From Candidatus Gastranaerophilales bacterium (lineage in GTDB: Bacteria > Cyanobacteriota > Vampirovibrionia > Gastranaerophilales > Gastranaerophilaceae), in NCBI GenBank assembly GCA_944324165.1, contig CALUVG010000019.1, positions 1-35,892 on the forward strand: a stretch of DNA of 35,892 nucleotides, written 5' to 3'. A program made the translations under genes and the position numbers. Positions 1-10,103 of the stretch are shown here, one piece after another. Below the pieces are notes generated by a model, which searched no databases, was not told the origin of the DNA, and worked only from the letters and a program-made list of their open reading frames with translations. Within the stretch, counting starts at the first letter, position 1; each line of letters starts with the position of its first letter.

Positions 1-286
1 ATTGTATTCATTCGGATTTTGTATTTTGCTAAACGAAAATCAACCGTATATTTGCGGTATAGATCGGTCTCTCGCACCGTTATTTGCTCGGTTGCTCGCA
101 AATAACGGTGTTCAGTCGACAAGTCGACATCCTCCCTCGTACGGCTCGTGTTACTCGCCTACGATGGTGGAGAGTCACGTATAAAATTGCGATTGTATTC
201 ATTCGGATTTTGTATTTTGCTAAACGAAAATCAACCGTATATTTGCGGTATAGATCGGTCTCTCGCACTGTTATTTGCTCGGTTGC
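1..286. repeat. 95-bp direct repeat flanking a GC-rich hairpin block
   Basis: Bases 1-95 recur at 192-286 with a single difference (C at 78, T at 269). Just inside the first copy, 75-87 (caccgttatttgc) and 98-110 (gcaaataacggtg) form a perfect 13-bp inverted repeat with a 10-nt loop. The second copy has lost the right arm. Two GTCGAC palindromes lie at 118-129. Short frames through this stretch look non-coding and the first copy is cut by the window edge. No gene is seen in 1-420. The composition is far more GC- and CG-rich than the flanking genes and resembles the dispersed elements at 10416, 11218, 17590 and 35821. Confidence 0.9.
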
Positions 287-375
287 AAATATTTTATTAA
301 GTTTATTTTTAGTATCAAAAAGTCTCTTATTTTTACAAAAAGTGAAGATGATAAAGTTTTATTTGTTTGATTATG

Positions 376-403
376 TTGACAAAATCTAAAAATGTGTTAT
401 AAT
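376..403 (+). promoter_or_regulatory. sigma70-type promoter of the toxin-antitoxin pair
   Basis: TTGACA at 376-381 and TATAAT at 398-403 are separated by 16 bp. Both are perfect consensus hexamers. The predicted transcript would start near 410, just before the AAGGA at 412-416. Confidence 0.75.
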
Positions 404-423
404 AATGATATAAGGACTTTAAA

Positions 424-723
424 AAGAAATACAAAGTTGAAAAGATTAAACAAGCACAACATGAATACGAGTCTTTGACAACAGAACAAAAACAATTGTT
501 AGATGGTGATTATGCACTTATAGAAAATGAAGGGCTTGAAAGAATCTCAACTAAAAAAATAGAAAAAGACATATATGAAATCAGAACCTCTAATTTGAGA
601 TCATTATATACATACAATAATGGGGCTTTAATAATTGTTGTTACAATATTTATAAAAACTACAAACAAGACTCCAGAGTGGGCAAAAAAGGCAGCAAGAA
701 AGCGTATCAAAAATTTATTATAG
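424..723 (+). CDS. RelE/HigB-like (Gp49/DUF891-type) toxin, start codon apparently lost
   Basis: The C-terminal half (YEIRTSNLRSLYTYNNG, then a hydrophobic strand, then IKTTNKTPEWAKKAARKR) matches the core of phage-derived Gp49/HigB mRNA-interferase toxins, which act on ribosome-bound mRNA. The usual partner, a small DNA-binding antitoxin, follows 9 nt downstream. The reading frame is open from 409 and already reads like a toxin N-terminus from 424 (KKYKVEKIKQAQHEYESL). There is an AAGGA at 412-416 and seven bases before 424, but codon 424-426 is AAG where ATG is expected. The first formal start is TTG at 475, which has no clear Shine-Dalgarno and would remove about 17 residues of the fold. 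The gene may therefore be silenced, start at an unusual codon, or contain a sequence error. Family assignment is by motif only. Confidence 0.6.
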   Translation, partial: KKYKVEKIKQAQHEYESLTTEQKQLLDGDYALIENEGLERISTKKIEKDIYEIRTSNLRSLYTYNNGALIIVVTIFIKTTNKTPEWAKKAARKRIKNLL

Positions 724-732
724 GAGGTCGTT

Positions 733-1029
733 ATGACAAATAAAGACTTAATTTATATTAGAGACCAAGACGGATATGTTAAAGGTATCTACCCTGAAGA
801 AATGAAACCTGAGTATACACAAATCACTCGTGAAGAGTGGGAAAATGAAAGTGGAGAAAAATATTATAAAGAAACATATGGCAGAGGTGGGCGTAGAGCA
901 GGAGCCGGAAGAAAGCCTAAAAATGGTGTCATTTTGAAATTTCAAATCAGAGTTTCAGAAAAAGAAAAAGAATTTATAGACTATGCACGTGCACATAATA
1001 TAAATTATGATGACTTAATGCAAGGATAA
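733..1029 (+). CDS. putative antitoxin / small DNA-binding partner
   Basis: This 98-residue protein has a perfect AGGAGG at 722-727 ahead of its ATG. The N-terminal half (DLIYIRDQDGYVKGIYPEEM, then ITREEWENE) is acidic. A basic Gly/Arg stretch follows (GRGGRRAGAGRKPKNG, about residues 50-65). The C-terminus (FQIRVSEKEKEFIDYARAHNINYDDLM) resembles a ribbon-helix-helix or Arc-like segment. The 'GGxRxGAGRKP' hinge is common in small plasmid, phage and TA proteins. It lies directly after the RelE/HigB-like gene under one promoter, so the order is toxin first, as in higBA. Antitoxin function is inferred from position and composition; a phage-type small regulator is the alternative. Confidence 0.55.
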   Translation: MTNKDLIYIRDQDGYVKGIYPEEMKPEYTQITREEWENESGEKYYKETYGRGGRRAGAGRKPKNGVILKFQIRVSEKEKEFIDYARAHNINYDDLMQG

Positions 1030-1043
1030 ATTTAATATCCAAT

Positions 1044-1388
1044 CTATAATTGTTTTTCTATCCAGCACATAATCAACCCGACAAGATAATCCTGTTGTGT
1101 TTGAGTAAGTTTAACTCCTTTGGGAAATTTATGCCATTTATTTATGCAGCCGCGGCAGCAGGTTGCTGTGGCATGTTGGGCGATAAACACAGGATGCCCT
1201 TTCATTGGTGTTTGTTTCCCGTCATTTTTTATATCTGCAGGGGCTATTCGTTTTTTAATGAAATCTTGAGCGTGAGATTTTATAACATCAAGACCTTTTT
1301 CTTCAATATATTTCTTGTCAGTGTCTTTAAGTTTGAATTTACGTCTAAAATCTGATTTTTCTAATTTAGTAAAAATTTGTTCATACAT
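1044..1388 (-). CDS. DUF4186 family protein
   Basis: The 114-residue product matches the DUF4186 family along its length. The conserved block runs KGLDVIKSHAQDFI, RIAPADIKNDGKQTPMKGHPVFIAQHAT and ATCCRGCINKWH, and the C-terminus is a helix ending LIMCWIEKQL. The CCRGC cysteines plus nearby His could bind metal, but no function is established for the family. Its start overlaps the end of gcvPA by 8 nt, so it is probably translationally coupled and the last gene of the glycine cleavage operon. In that position one would expect gcvPB instead. It ends convergently 14 nt from the antitoxin gene. Confidence 0.85.
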   Translation of the reverse strand: MYEQIFTKLEKSDFRRKFKLKDTDKKYIEEKGLDVIKSHAQDFIKKRIAPADIKNDGKQTPMKGHPVFIAQHATATCCRGCINKWHKFPKGVKLTQTQQDYLVGLIMCWIEKQL

Positions 1389-2625
1389 TTTTTACATATA
1401 ATTCTATATCTTCTTCTGTAATCATTTCAGTGGCTGCAACAAGAATTCGTTTATCGTCCAGTTTTATGCCGCCCAAAATGTCATTGCGTTTAAGATTTGA
1501 TAAAAATTTATCAGTATCATCAACTTCAATGACAAATTCGTTAAAGAAATTCTTGTTTAGAGTTTTTATACCTTTAGCTGCAAGTTTTTCTGATAACAAA
1601 TGAGCCATTTTGGCTGAAAGATAGCCAGCCTGATAGAATCCTTTTTTACCGAGAAGACTTAAATATAAAGTTGCACAAAGCCCGATTAAAGCTTGATTTG
1701 AACAAATATTGCTGGTAGCTTTTTCGCGTTTAATATGCTGTTCTCGTGTTTGAATAGTTAGACAGAATGCTTGTTTACCTTCAGCATCAACCGTTCTTCC
1801 TGCAAGGCGTCCCGGAATTTGCCGCAAATACTTTTCGCGGCAGGCAATAAATCCTGCATGAGGTCCGCCGAATTCCATTGGTATTCCAAGAGGCTGCACA
1901 TCACCAACAACTATATCAGCACCGTATTCAGACGGCGGCTTGAGTATAGATAATGTTGAAATATCTGTGCATACAATTAAAAGCGTATTTACCGGAGAAA
2001 TTTCAACTATTTCACCGTAAAAATCAGGATTTTGAATTAATACACAGGCATAATCAGATGTGTTTTCAGGTATATCATCAAACCATTCAATATCAATATC
2101 GCTTGCCCAGGAGTAAGTTTTCACAACGGATTTATATTCAGGATTAAGTTTGTTTGAGATAAGAACTTTTGATTTTTTACTTATACGCACAGCCATCAAT
2201 ACAGCTTCAGCGCAGGCGGTTGCTGCATCATAAACTGTCGCATTTGAAACATCCATTCCTGTAAGTTCGCATATCATAGTTTGAAATTCGTACATGACCT
2301 GTAATGTGCCCTGAGATATTTCCGGCTGGTATGGTGTATATGCCGTCAAAAACTCAAACCTTTGAGCAACCTGTGATATGCAAGCAGGAATAAATTTGTT
2401 ATAAACCCCGCCGCCCATAAAATTGATATAGTCAATTTTGTTTCTCTTTGCGAGATTTTTAATCTGTCTTTGTGTTTCCATTTCTGACAAAGCATTATCA
2501 AGGCAAAATTCTTTCATCCTTGCCTGCTCGGGAATTTCTTTAAATAAATCTTCAACAGAATTTATACCAATGACATCAAGCATTTCTTCTGTTGCTTTTT
2601 GGTCGTGTACTAAAAAATTATTCAT
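1381..2625 (-). CDS. gcvPA: glycine dehydrogenase (decarboxylating) subunit 1
   Basis: This is the N-terminal half-type P-protein of the glycine cleavage system (414 residues; the family usually has about 440). Recognisable stretches are INFMGGGVYNKFIPACI, YTPYQPEISQGTLQ, the Asn/Ala-rich region around YDAATACAEAVLMA, and GPHAGFIACREKYLRQIPGRLAGRT. In two-subunit P-proteins the pyridoxal-phosphate lysine is carried by GcvPB, which is not in this window, so this subunit alone cannot decarboxylate glycine. The start ATG overlaps the gcvH stop by one base (TAATG), a sign of coupled translation. Gene order is gcvT-gcvH-gcvPA-DUF4186. Confidence 0.93.
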   Translation of the reverse strand: MNNFLVHDQKATEEMLDVIGINSVEDLFKEIPEQARMKEFCLDNALSEMETQRQIKNLAKRNKIDYINFMGGGVYNKFIPACISQVAQRFEFLTAYTPYQPEISQGTLQVMYEFQTMICELTGMDVSNATVYDAATACAEAVLMAVRISKKSKVLISNKLNPEYKSVVKTYSWASDIDIEWFDDIPENTSDYACVLIQNPDFYGEIVEISPVNTLLIVCTDISTLSILKPPSEYGADIVVGDVQPLGIPMEFGGPHAGFIACREKYLRQIPGRLAGRTVDAEGKQAFCLTIQTREQHIKREKATSNICSNQALIGLCATLYLSLLGKKGFYQAGYLSAKMAHLLSEKLAAKGIKTLNKNFFNEFVIEVDDTDKFLSNLKRNDILGGIKLDDKRILVAATEMITEEDIELYVKNV

Positions 2626-3008
2626 TATGCCAACTCTTCTTTATAATCTTCATACTCCATTAAATCTTTAAGTTCTGAGGCGTCACCTGTGGCTTCAATT
2701 TTTACAAGCCATCCTTTTTCATATGTATCTTCATTTAAAATCTCAGGTGATTCAACTACAGATTCATTTATCTCAATGATTTTACCGCTGACCGGCATAT
2801 ATATTTCAGACGCTGCTTTAACTGATTCAATGGTTGCAAATGTTTCGTTTTTTTTGAATTCAACTCCTGTTTCAGGTAATTCAACGAATACAATATCTCC
2901 CAGCTGTTCAATCGCATAATCTGTTAATCCCACAGTATATGTTCCATTTTCATTATCAAGCAGATATTCGTGAGATTTTGAACAGAGAATTTTTTCTGTA
3001 ATACTCAT
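2625..3008 (-). CDS. gcvH: glycine cleavage system H protein
   Basis: This 127-residue lipoyl carrier protein shuttles the aminomethyl group between P and T proteins. The lipoylation motif ESVKAASE places the modified lysine at residue 64, and the GDIVFVELPETG strand precedes it. The start is taken at ATG 3006-3008 because AGGAGA lies six bases upstream. An in-frame codon seven residues earlier lacks a ribosome site and would overlap gcvT. It sits 10 nt after gcvT and overlaps gcvPA by one base, consistent with one operon. Confidence 0.95.
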   Translation of the reverse strand: MSITEKILCSKSHEYLLDNENGTYTVGLTDYAIEQLGDIVFVELPETGVEFKKNETFATIESVKAASEIYMPVSGKIIEINESVVESPEILNEDTYEKGWLVKIEATGDASELKDLMEYEDYKEELA

Positions 3009-3018
3009 AATTTTCTCC

Positions 3019-4122
3019 TTATATAACAACTTTGTTTCTTTTTTGTATAAATGGTTTTTTAACTACTTCGGCATTGTGTAGTTTTTCTCTTATCATAACT
3101 TGAACAACAGCACCTGTGCAAATTTCTTTAATATTTTTTACATAAGCAAGAGCAATATTAGCCCCTAAAACAGGTGAAACTCCGCCGCTGGTTACCATTC
3201 CGACTTTTTCGCCATTAAAGTATACTTCATATTCATGTCTGGCAATAGACTTATCTAACATTTTAAGTCCAATAAGTTTTTTGTCTACTCCGTTTTGTAA
3301 TTGTGCCATGATTATATTTTTACCGTTATAATCATCTTGTTTATCTTTAGGAATAGACCATGATAGACCTGCTTCAACAGGTGTTGTATTTTCATCCAAA
3401 TCATTTCCGTAAAGGTGTAGAGCAGCTTCCAGTCTTAAGGTATCACGTGCTCCAAGTCCTATAGGTTTAATGCCGAATTCTTGTCCGTTTTCAAGTATTT
3501 TGTCCCAGAGTTCTTCTGAAAATTCGTTTTCAACCAGAAGTTCAAATCCATCTTCACCGGTATAGCCGGTACGTGACGCAAGTACTTTTATACCGCAAAC
3601 TTCGCCTTCTTTTATCGTAAAAGATGACTGGTGAGTGTTTAATCCCATTTTTTTCATTAGTTCAGCGGCTTTTGGACCTTGAATAGCAAGAAGGGAATAG
3701 TTATGTGACTGGTTGTCAATTTTTACATCAAGACCGCGTTTATTGCGTACCATCCAGTTTAAATCTTCATCGATACGGGATGCATTACAAATAACAAGAT
3801 ACGTTTGTATACCTAGTTTGTATATAATTAAATCATCTATTAACCCGCCATTTAGATTTGGCAGCTGACAATATATCGCTTTTTCATAATTCAATTTAGA
3901 AATATCTTGAGGAACAATTTTATTAAGAAACTTTTTGGCGTCTTTTCCTGTTACGAATACTTCTCCCATATGAGAAACATCAAAAAGTCCAACGGCATTT
4001 CTAACAGTTTTATGCTCTTCTATTATTGAAGTATATTGCACAGGCATGTGCCAGCCTGCAAAGTCAACCATTTTGGCTCCAAGTCTGACATGTTTTTCAT
4101 GTAAATAAGTTTCTTTAGTCAT
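3019..4122 (-). CDS. gcvT: aminomethyltransferase (glycine cleavage T protein)
   Basis: The 367-residue protein is full length for GcvT, which transfers the methylene group from H-protein-bound aminomethyl to tetrahydrofolate and releases ammonia. Clear family blocks are MVDFAGWHMPVQYTSI near the start, VGLFDVSHMGE, LIDDLIIYKL, SRTGYTGEDGFELL and GLGARDTLRLEAALHLYGNDL. An AAAAGGGGA ribosome site lies just before the ATG. It is the first gene of the operon, with a close-to-consensus promoter so near that almost no leader remains. The one-carbon product would feed the folate/methyl cycle to which the nearby AhcY also belongs. Confidence 0.95.
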   Translation of the reverse strand: MTKETYLHEKHVRLGAKMVDFAGWHMPVQYTSIIEEHKTVRNAVGLFDVSHMGEVFVTGKDAKKFLNKIVPQDISKLNYEKAIYCQLPNLNGGLIDDLIIYKLGIQTYLVICNASRIDEDLNWMVRNKRGLDVKIDNQSHNYSLLAIQGPKAAELMKKMGLNTHQSSFTIKEGEVCGIKVLASRTGYTGEDGFELLVENEFSEELWDKILENGQEFGIKPIGLGARDTLRLEAALHLYGNDLDENTTPVEAGLSWSIPKDKQDDYNGKNIIMAQLQNGVDKKLIGLKMLDKSIARHEYEVYFNGEKVGMVTSGGVSPVLGANIALAYVKNIKEICTGAVVQVMIREKLHNAEVVKKPFIQKRNKVVI

Positions 4123-4143
4123 ACAAATCCCCTTTTAATAGCT

Positions 4144-4172
4144 ATTGTCATGCTTTTTTACAGATTTGTCAA
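4144..4172 (-). promoter_or_regulatory. promoter of the gcvT-gcvH-gcvPA operon
   Basis: On the minus strand TTGACA (4172-4167) and GACAAT (4149-4144) are spaced by 17 bp. The start codon of gcvT is only about 22 nt beyond the -10 element, so there is no room for a glycine riboswitch in the leader. Confidence 0.7.
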
Positions 4173-4282
4173 CGGTTTATTAAGAGTTATATAAAATTCA
4201 ATGCTATTACAGTGCAGCTTTCAGCACTCCTTCATATGTAAATGCCATTACATTTCTAAAGAATAGATAATAAGTTCAAAAT

Positions 4283-7200
4283 TTATCTGGCTGTTAAAGC
4301 AAGATTTTCACCAAGAACATATTGTTTAGAAAGATTAGCATAAGGATTGCCAAAGTGGTATTGAGGATTATACAGTATTCTGCGTTTTGGCATTGCATGA
4401 CCTGTGAATGATACAGGATTTTTAGGATCATAATACAGGTTCATTGTTGTATCAGAAAGTTTGATGCTTTCTTCCTGTTCATTTCCATTATCATCTTTCA
4501 CAAATCTTTTTATAAAATATAACCCGTCTTTTGAGCGGCAAACTTTATAAATACTTTTATCGTTTGTATCTGCATTTTTAAAGATTACAGCATCGCCGTA
4601 AAATTTACCGTCATCTCCTTGTTGTGCAGCCTTTAACCCGCGCGGCAAACCGATTTTTACTGATTCACCCGGTTGATAAAGGTCTATTGACGGTATATAT
4701 AGTGTTTGTGGATTGTAGTCTGCTTTATGATCACGGATAATACCTGTTGTATTAAACAGTGATAGTACCATTGACCCGTCTGTATCGTGGTGCAAGAGAG
4801 CTGTTACCGGATGTTGTCCACCATTTTCGTAGTAACCTTTTTGCAGGTCAAGTGTGAACGGGGTACCGTCATTTAAAGCACGTAATTCTGATCTCGCGCG
4901 GGTTCCCATTACATTTGCAAATTCTTTTTCATATTGGTCTACAAATTCTTTGTAAGACTTATGATCTTTGTCTACCCACTCATGGTGCAGATATGAACGG
5001 TTGTCGGTTGTTACGTTTTTAGTTTTGAATTCAAATCCTGTAGAGTTTAAATCATCACCTGCATACAGAGTTGGATTACCAGGCAGTGCCACGAGTATTT
5101 TCATCATTGCCAGCAGTTTTTTATTTGCAGGTTCCAAAATCTGTTGGAATACTCTGTTTGATAATCTTTTTCGATTTTCTTCATTGAGTTTTAAGCCATG
5201 GTTTTCAGCCTCACGTAATACCATATCAATTGTGATATCAAAAGGCTTAAAGCCAAAAGCATCCGCTTCAAAGTTTTGACCTTCAAATCGTCCGTTAGCA
5301 AGTGCTGATATGGAGTCGCTTATTGCGTCAAATGTTCTTTTAAAATTGTCGCCTGTCAATTCTTTTGTTTTCTGCATGTCATTTAATACAGCAACGAATC
5401 CATCATACAATGCATAAGCCATGGCTATGTTTTTAGAACTTGTTGAAGTAAACTCATGATCAAGGAATTTTTGGTAATCTTTTTGATCTATTGGACCGAA
5501 GAAATTGTTTCTGAGCATACGATAAGCCTGTTCTTCATAGCCTTTCAGAGAGAAAAACATTTTCATATCAAGTGCCATACAGTGTAGGGCTCTAGGTTTA
5601 TCATGGTTGCCAATAAATGTATAAGAATATAATAATGATTGTAGTGGAGCTGTTTGCAAGTAGTTATCTTTGCCTATCAATTTTTCAAAGATCATTTTAT
5701 CAATATAATGATCTTTATTTTCAGATGTTTTGCCTGTTTCAAAATCTTGGGCAAACATTTCCGGCAGCGGGCTGAAGAAATATCTGTAGTTCGCCATTGT
5801 AGTCATTCTTGTTTTTCTCAAGAATTTTGCAATGAGGTTGCTGTCGTTTTGGTAGTCATTATCAATATGGTGATATTTTTCGGAAGAACTGCCTTCACCT
5901 GCTCCGAACAATGTTCCTTCATCGGTAATTTCAGCAGCCATATAAGCATTCGGATTAGCTTTTAATACACCATTTGTAAATTTGCTCCAGAATTCTATAA
6001 CTTTGTTCCAGGTATATTCAAAATCAGTGTTATGTTTTCTTATCGCTTCTACATCACCAATGTCTTTTGTAGCGTCTATACGCCAGTCTAAACCTGTTTG
6101 TGTTCTGTCCATTATAGCTTCTGCAAGTGCAAAGCTGTTTCTGTCAGTGCCTTTTAAAGATTTTTTCAATGCCTCTACAAGTTCATCCTGAGCATTTTTA
6201 TTCTTGTTTAAGTGTTTGATACCGCTTTTTAATTTTTTAAGCAGAGATTCAGCTTCGTCTTCCGGACTGCTTGCTATAATACCTATTTCGTTTAGTGAAG
6301 TGTCTTTTAGTTTTGCATAATTATATGATATCTCACCAAGGTCATTAACTTTTACTTCAGCTTTTGGCATTAATCCTTTGATAACCGCATATTTTGCAAT
6401 TTCAGCGGTTAATGTCGGCAGGATAAATTTGCCGTATTCGGTTGCATTTGGACCGGAAATAATTTTTGCATTATCAGGTTGTTCTTTGTCTAATTTTTTT
6501 AATACTATTTTTGCAAAATCAGACATCTCTTTTTCATACATTGCATTTGTTGCGTCATACAATTTCAGATATTGAGGTTGAACTTGCGGGTTTTTACGTT
6601 TGTATAGTTCATATCTGGATTTGCCGATGAAATCTTCAGATGTTGCATATTTAGACATATAAGGAGATGCAAATACTGCGGTAATATCATCACCTAGTTC
6701 AATAGAATCCAGCGGGACTTCCATCAAGTTTGCAAGAACAATATTATCAAATTTGTCATTAATTATATTGTTTTTAAGGCTGTAACGTCTGTTTAATACA
6801 TTTGTCACAACGTCTTTAGATATATTATTCCTCAATTTTTTAGGGAAAACGCCTTCATCAATTTTTTCCATTATTTGTGCATAGACTTTTTGAGGGTTAT
6901 CTTTTTCAATATTTTTTAAATTCTGCGCAATATGCAGATTTAAGATCTGACTTGTTTTCTTTGTCCAGTATTCTCCTGATTTAATAGCATAATCCTGAAC
7001 TTCATAATTTTTATGTTTCATGTTATTGATAAGTTCAGGCAGTTTTTCATAAGGGACATTTCCAAGTTCTTTTGTATCAGTATTTGAGAACACGTAGTTT
7101 AATTTTGCAATATCAGCATTTGCATCCCAGGTATCCAACCCGCATTCAAATTTGTCGTCTAAATCAAAGTTGTCAAATTTAGTCAGGAATCTTGTACCTT

Positions 7201-8488
7201 GTGGTGTATCAATAAATATTTTTTCGTCATCAGTATTTTTATTGTAGTCAGACAACTGTTTGATATTATAATCGTAAGTGTCAGGATTTATTTCAAAACT
7301 ATAAGGAATTACTGTGTCATTGTGGTTATTTATCTCAAGCGGATTATCTGTATTCGTCAGGTCATAAGCTCTGATGAGTTTTTGAGAATCTAATTTTGTT
7401 GGATCAACTACTCTGTCATCATAAATCTGGATATAAGTTGGTTTATCAGAGTTGTATGTAGACAGAACTCTTGAACGTTTAATTGTTCCGTCAGAATTTT
7501 GAGTATATTCATATTTAGGGTTAACTATTCTGTGCCTGATGAATTCTTTATTTTTAGCAAATACAGGCATTGTAAGAGGGCTGTCTTTCAGACCGGAAAT
7601 TCTAAACCAGTTGAAATAAGGAGATTTGTCGCCCCATTTCAAGATATGTTTGAAGTGAATACCTTCAAGACCTTCATTTACAAATGCACCGTCTGATACG
7701 AAGTTTAATCCTTTAGCAAACATTGCTTTTTGCAAAGAACGGTAGTTGTCAATGTTACCTAAAGATTGAGCTATCTGCATGCAGTTTTTGTTCCAGTAAG
7801 CATGGCTGGACAGACTGTCATCAGTAAATATCGGGGTTGAAATTATTTTTGAGTAGTTGTCAAACTTACCGGCTTTTACATCATGTTCAATACCGGCAAG
7901 AGAGCCGCCAATTCTGTTGGCAAATGTTCTTACTGATTTAAATAATTTATCTAAATTTTTTCTTGGAACAATTGATCCGTCGTCATCATACACAAATCCT
8001 GCGTTATAAGTATCAGGAATAACAAGTTTCATAGCCCCGCCGGTTGAGTAATTTGACCCTGGGGTATATATATTATATTTTTGATGTTTTTTGTCTCCTT
8101 GATAAACTATAGTGCCTGATTCTATGGCATAAACGGCATCATCATAATTATCGGGATCTTTACCTTTTGGAAGTAATTTATAATGGTATGCAAATGGTTC
8201 ATCATTAGATATTTGATAGTTTCTTGATAAATTTAACCGGTTTGAGCCTGTGGTTAATTTAATCAGTTTACTACCGTCCTTAACATTAGCAAGGCTTTTT
8301 TCATTAACTATATAATCATCCAGATTTGATGTTGTAACAGAATATAACTCCAGATAACAATCGAATTCTTTATCATCAAACGGAAAACTAAATTCATATT
8401 CTTTAAATCCCGTATCGGATTTTACAGGTTTAATACCTTCAAAATTAACGTTTTTTCTGTCTAATTGCTGATTTAAATTAACCTTCAC
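4283..8488 (-). CDS. giant GH13-family alpha-amylase-like enzyme
   Basis: The 1401-residue protein carries the conserved regions of a GH13 (alpha-amylase) TIM barrel: LNFVSDGAFVNEG (about residue 266, region I), GLDWRIDATKD (about 803, nucleophile Asp), AYMAAEITDEG (about 853, acid/base Glu) and FIGNHDKPR (about 959, region IV Asp). About 540 residues separate regions I and II, far more than in ordinary amylases. The N-terminal ~150 residues form a beta-rich region; the C-terminus looks like an amylase beta-sandwich. It starts at GTG with AAGGAG seven bases upstream. No signal peptide is seen, but residues 14-18 are VNFEG, a peptide shared with other orphans here. The expected role is cleavage or transfer of alpha-glucans such as glycogen or starch; substrate and cellular location are not evident. 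It is divergent from ahcY. Confidence 0.8.
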   Translation of the reverse strand: MKVNLNQQLDRKNVNFEGIKPVKSDTGFKEYEFSFPFDDKEFDCYLELYSVTTSNLDDYIVNEKSLANVKDGSKLIKLTTGSNRLNLSRNYQISNDEPFAYHYKLLPKGKDPDNYDDAVYAIESGTIVYQGDKKHQKYNIYTPGSNYSTGGAMKLVIPDTYNAGFVYDDDGSIVPRKNLDKLFKSVRTFANRIGGSLAGIEHDVKAGKFDNYSKIISTPIFTDDSLSSHAYWNKNCMQIAQSLGNIDNYRSLQKAMFAKGLNFVSDGAFVNEGLEGIHFKHILKWGDKSPYFNWFRISGLKDSPLTMPVFAKNKEFIRHRIVNPKYEYTQNSDGTIKRSRVLSTYNSDKPTYIQIYDDRVVDPTKLDSQKLIRAYDLTNTDNPLEINNHNDTVIPYSFEINPDTYDYNIKQLSDYNKNTDDEKIFIDTPQGTRFLTKFDNFDLDDKFECGLDTWDANADIAKLNYVFSNTDTKELGNVPYEKLPELINNMKHKNYEVQDYAIKSGEYWTKKTSQILNLHIAQNLKNIEKDNPQKVYAQIMEKIDEGVFPKKLRNNISKDVVTNVLNRRYSLKNNIINDKFDNIVLANLMEVPLDSIELGDDITAVFASPYMSKYATSEDFIGKSRYELYKRKNPQVQPQYLKLYDATNAMYEKEMSDFAKIVLKKLDKEQPDNAKIISGPNATEYGKFILPTLTAEIAKYAVIKGLMPKAEVKVNDLGEISYNYAKLKDTSLNEIGIIASSPEDEAESLLKKLKSGIKHLNKNKNAQDELVEALKKSLKGTDRNSFALAEAIMDRTQTGLDWRIDATKDIGDVEAIRKHNTDFEYTWNKVIEFWSKFTNGVLKANPNAYMAAEITDEGTLFGAGEGSSSEKYHHIDNDYQNDSNLIAKFLRKTRMTTMANYRYFFSPLPEMFAQDFETGKTSENKDHYIDKMIFEKLIGKDNYLQTAPLQSLLYSYTFIGNHDKPRALHCMALDMKMFFSLKGYEEQAYRMLRNNFFGPIDQKDYQKFLDHEFTSTSSKNIAMAYALYDGFVAVLNDMQKTKELTGDNFKRTFDAISDSISALANGRFEGQNFEADAFGFKPFDITIDMVLREAENHGLKLNEENRKRLSNRVFQQILEPANKKLLAMMKILVALPGNPTLYAGDDLNSTGFEFKTKNVTTDNRSYLHHEWVDKDHKSYKEFVDQYEKEFANVMGTRARSELRALNDGTPFTLDLQKGYYENGGQHPVTALLHHDTDGSMVLSLFNTTGIIRDHKADYNPQTLYIPSIDLYQPGESVKIGLPRGLKAAQQGDDGKFYGDAVIFKNADTNDKSIYKVCRSKDGLYFIKRFVKDDNGNEQEESIKLSDTTMNLYYDPKNPVSFTGHAMPKRRILYNPQYHFGNPYANLSKQYVLGENLALTAR

Positions 8489-8627
8489 GATAGAGCTCCT
8501 TACTAACTATATTTATAACCCAACTGAATATTTTTTTTTGCCATGACATATCCATTTATTAAGAAATTTTTACATATGTATAACTTGGTTTTTTAGTGAA
8601 TATAATTGATTATGTAATTAAAAATAA

Positions 8628-9911
<1,284 letters not shown>

Positions 9912-9925
9912 AATTTTTTATGTTA

Positions 9926-9956
9926 GCGGGCGATTTGATAAACTCAAATCGTCCGC
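9926..9956 (+). terminator. hairpin after ahcY
   Basis: gcgggcgatttga (9926-9938) pairs with tcaaatcgtccgc (9944-9956), 13 bp with one G-U pair and a 5-nt loop. It follows the ahcY stop by 14 nt. The downstream bases are A-rich rather than T-rich, so this is not a textbook intrinsic terminator. Confidence 0.5.
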
Positions 9957-10103
9957 GCATAAAAATTAAGACTTCATTCTGCGACGTTATTTTTTCTTTT
10001 TCTGATTACTTTAACCTCCATTGTAAATTTTTATAATTGGAAATATTATTAATCTTTTCATTGTTTTACGGTCATATAAGAAGAAATGGAAGGAGAAAAT
10101 AGT

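Noticed and set aside
4123..4282. Glycine riboswitch ahead of gcvT
   Set aside because: The promoter at 4144-4172 leaves only about 15-20 nt of leader, too short for any riboswitch.
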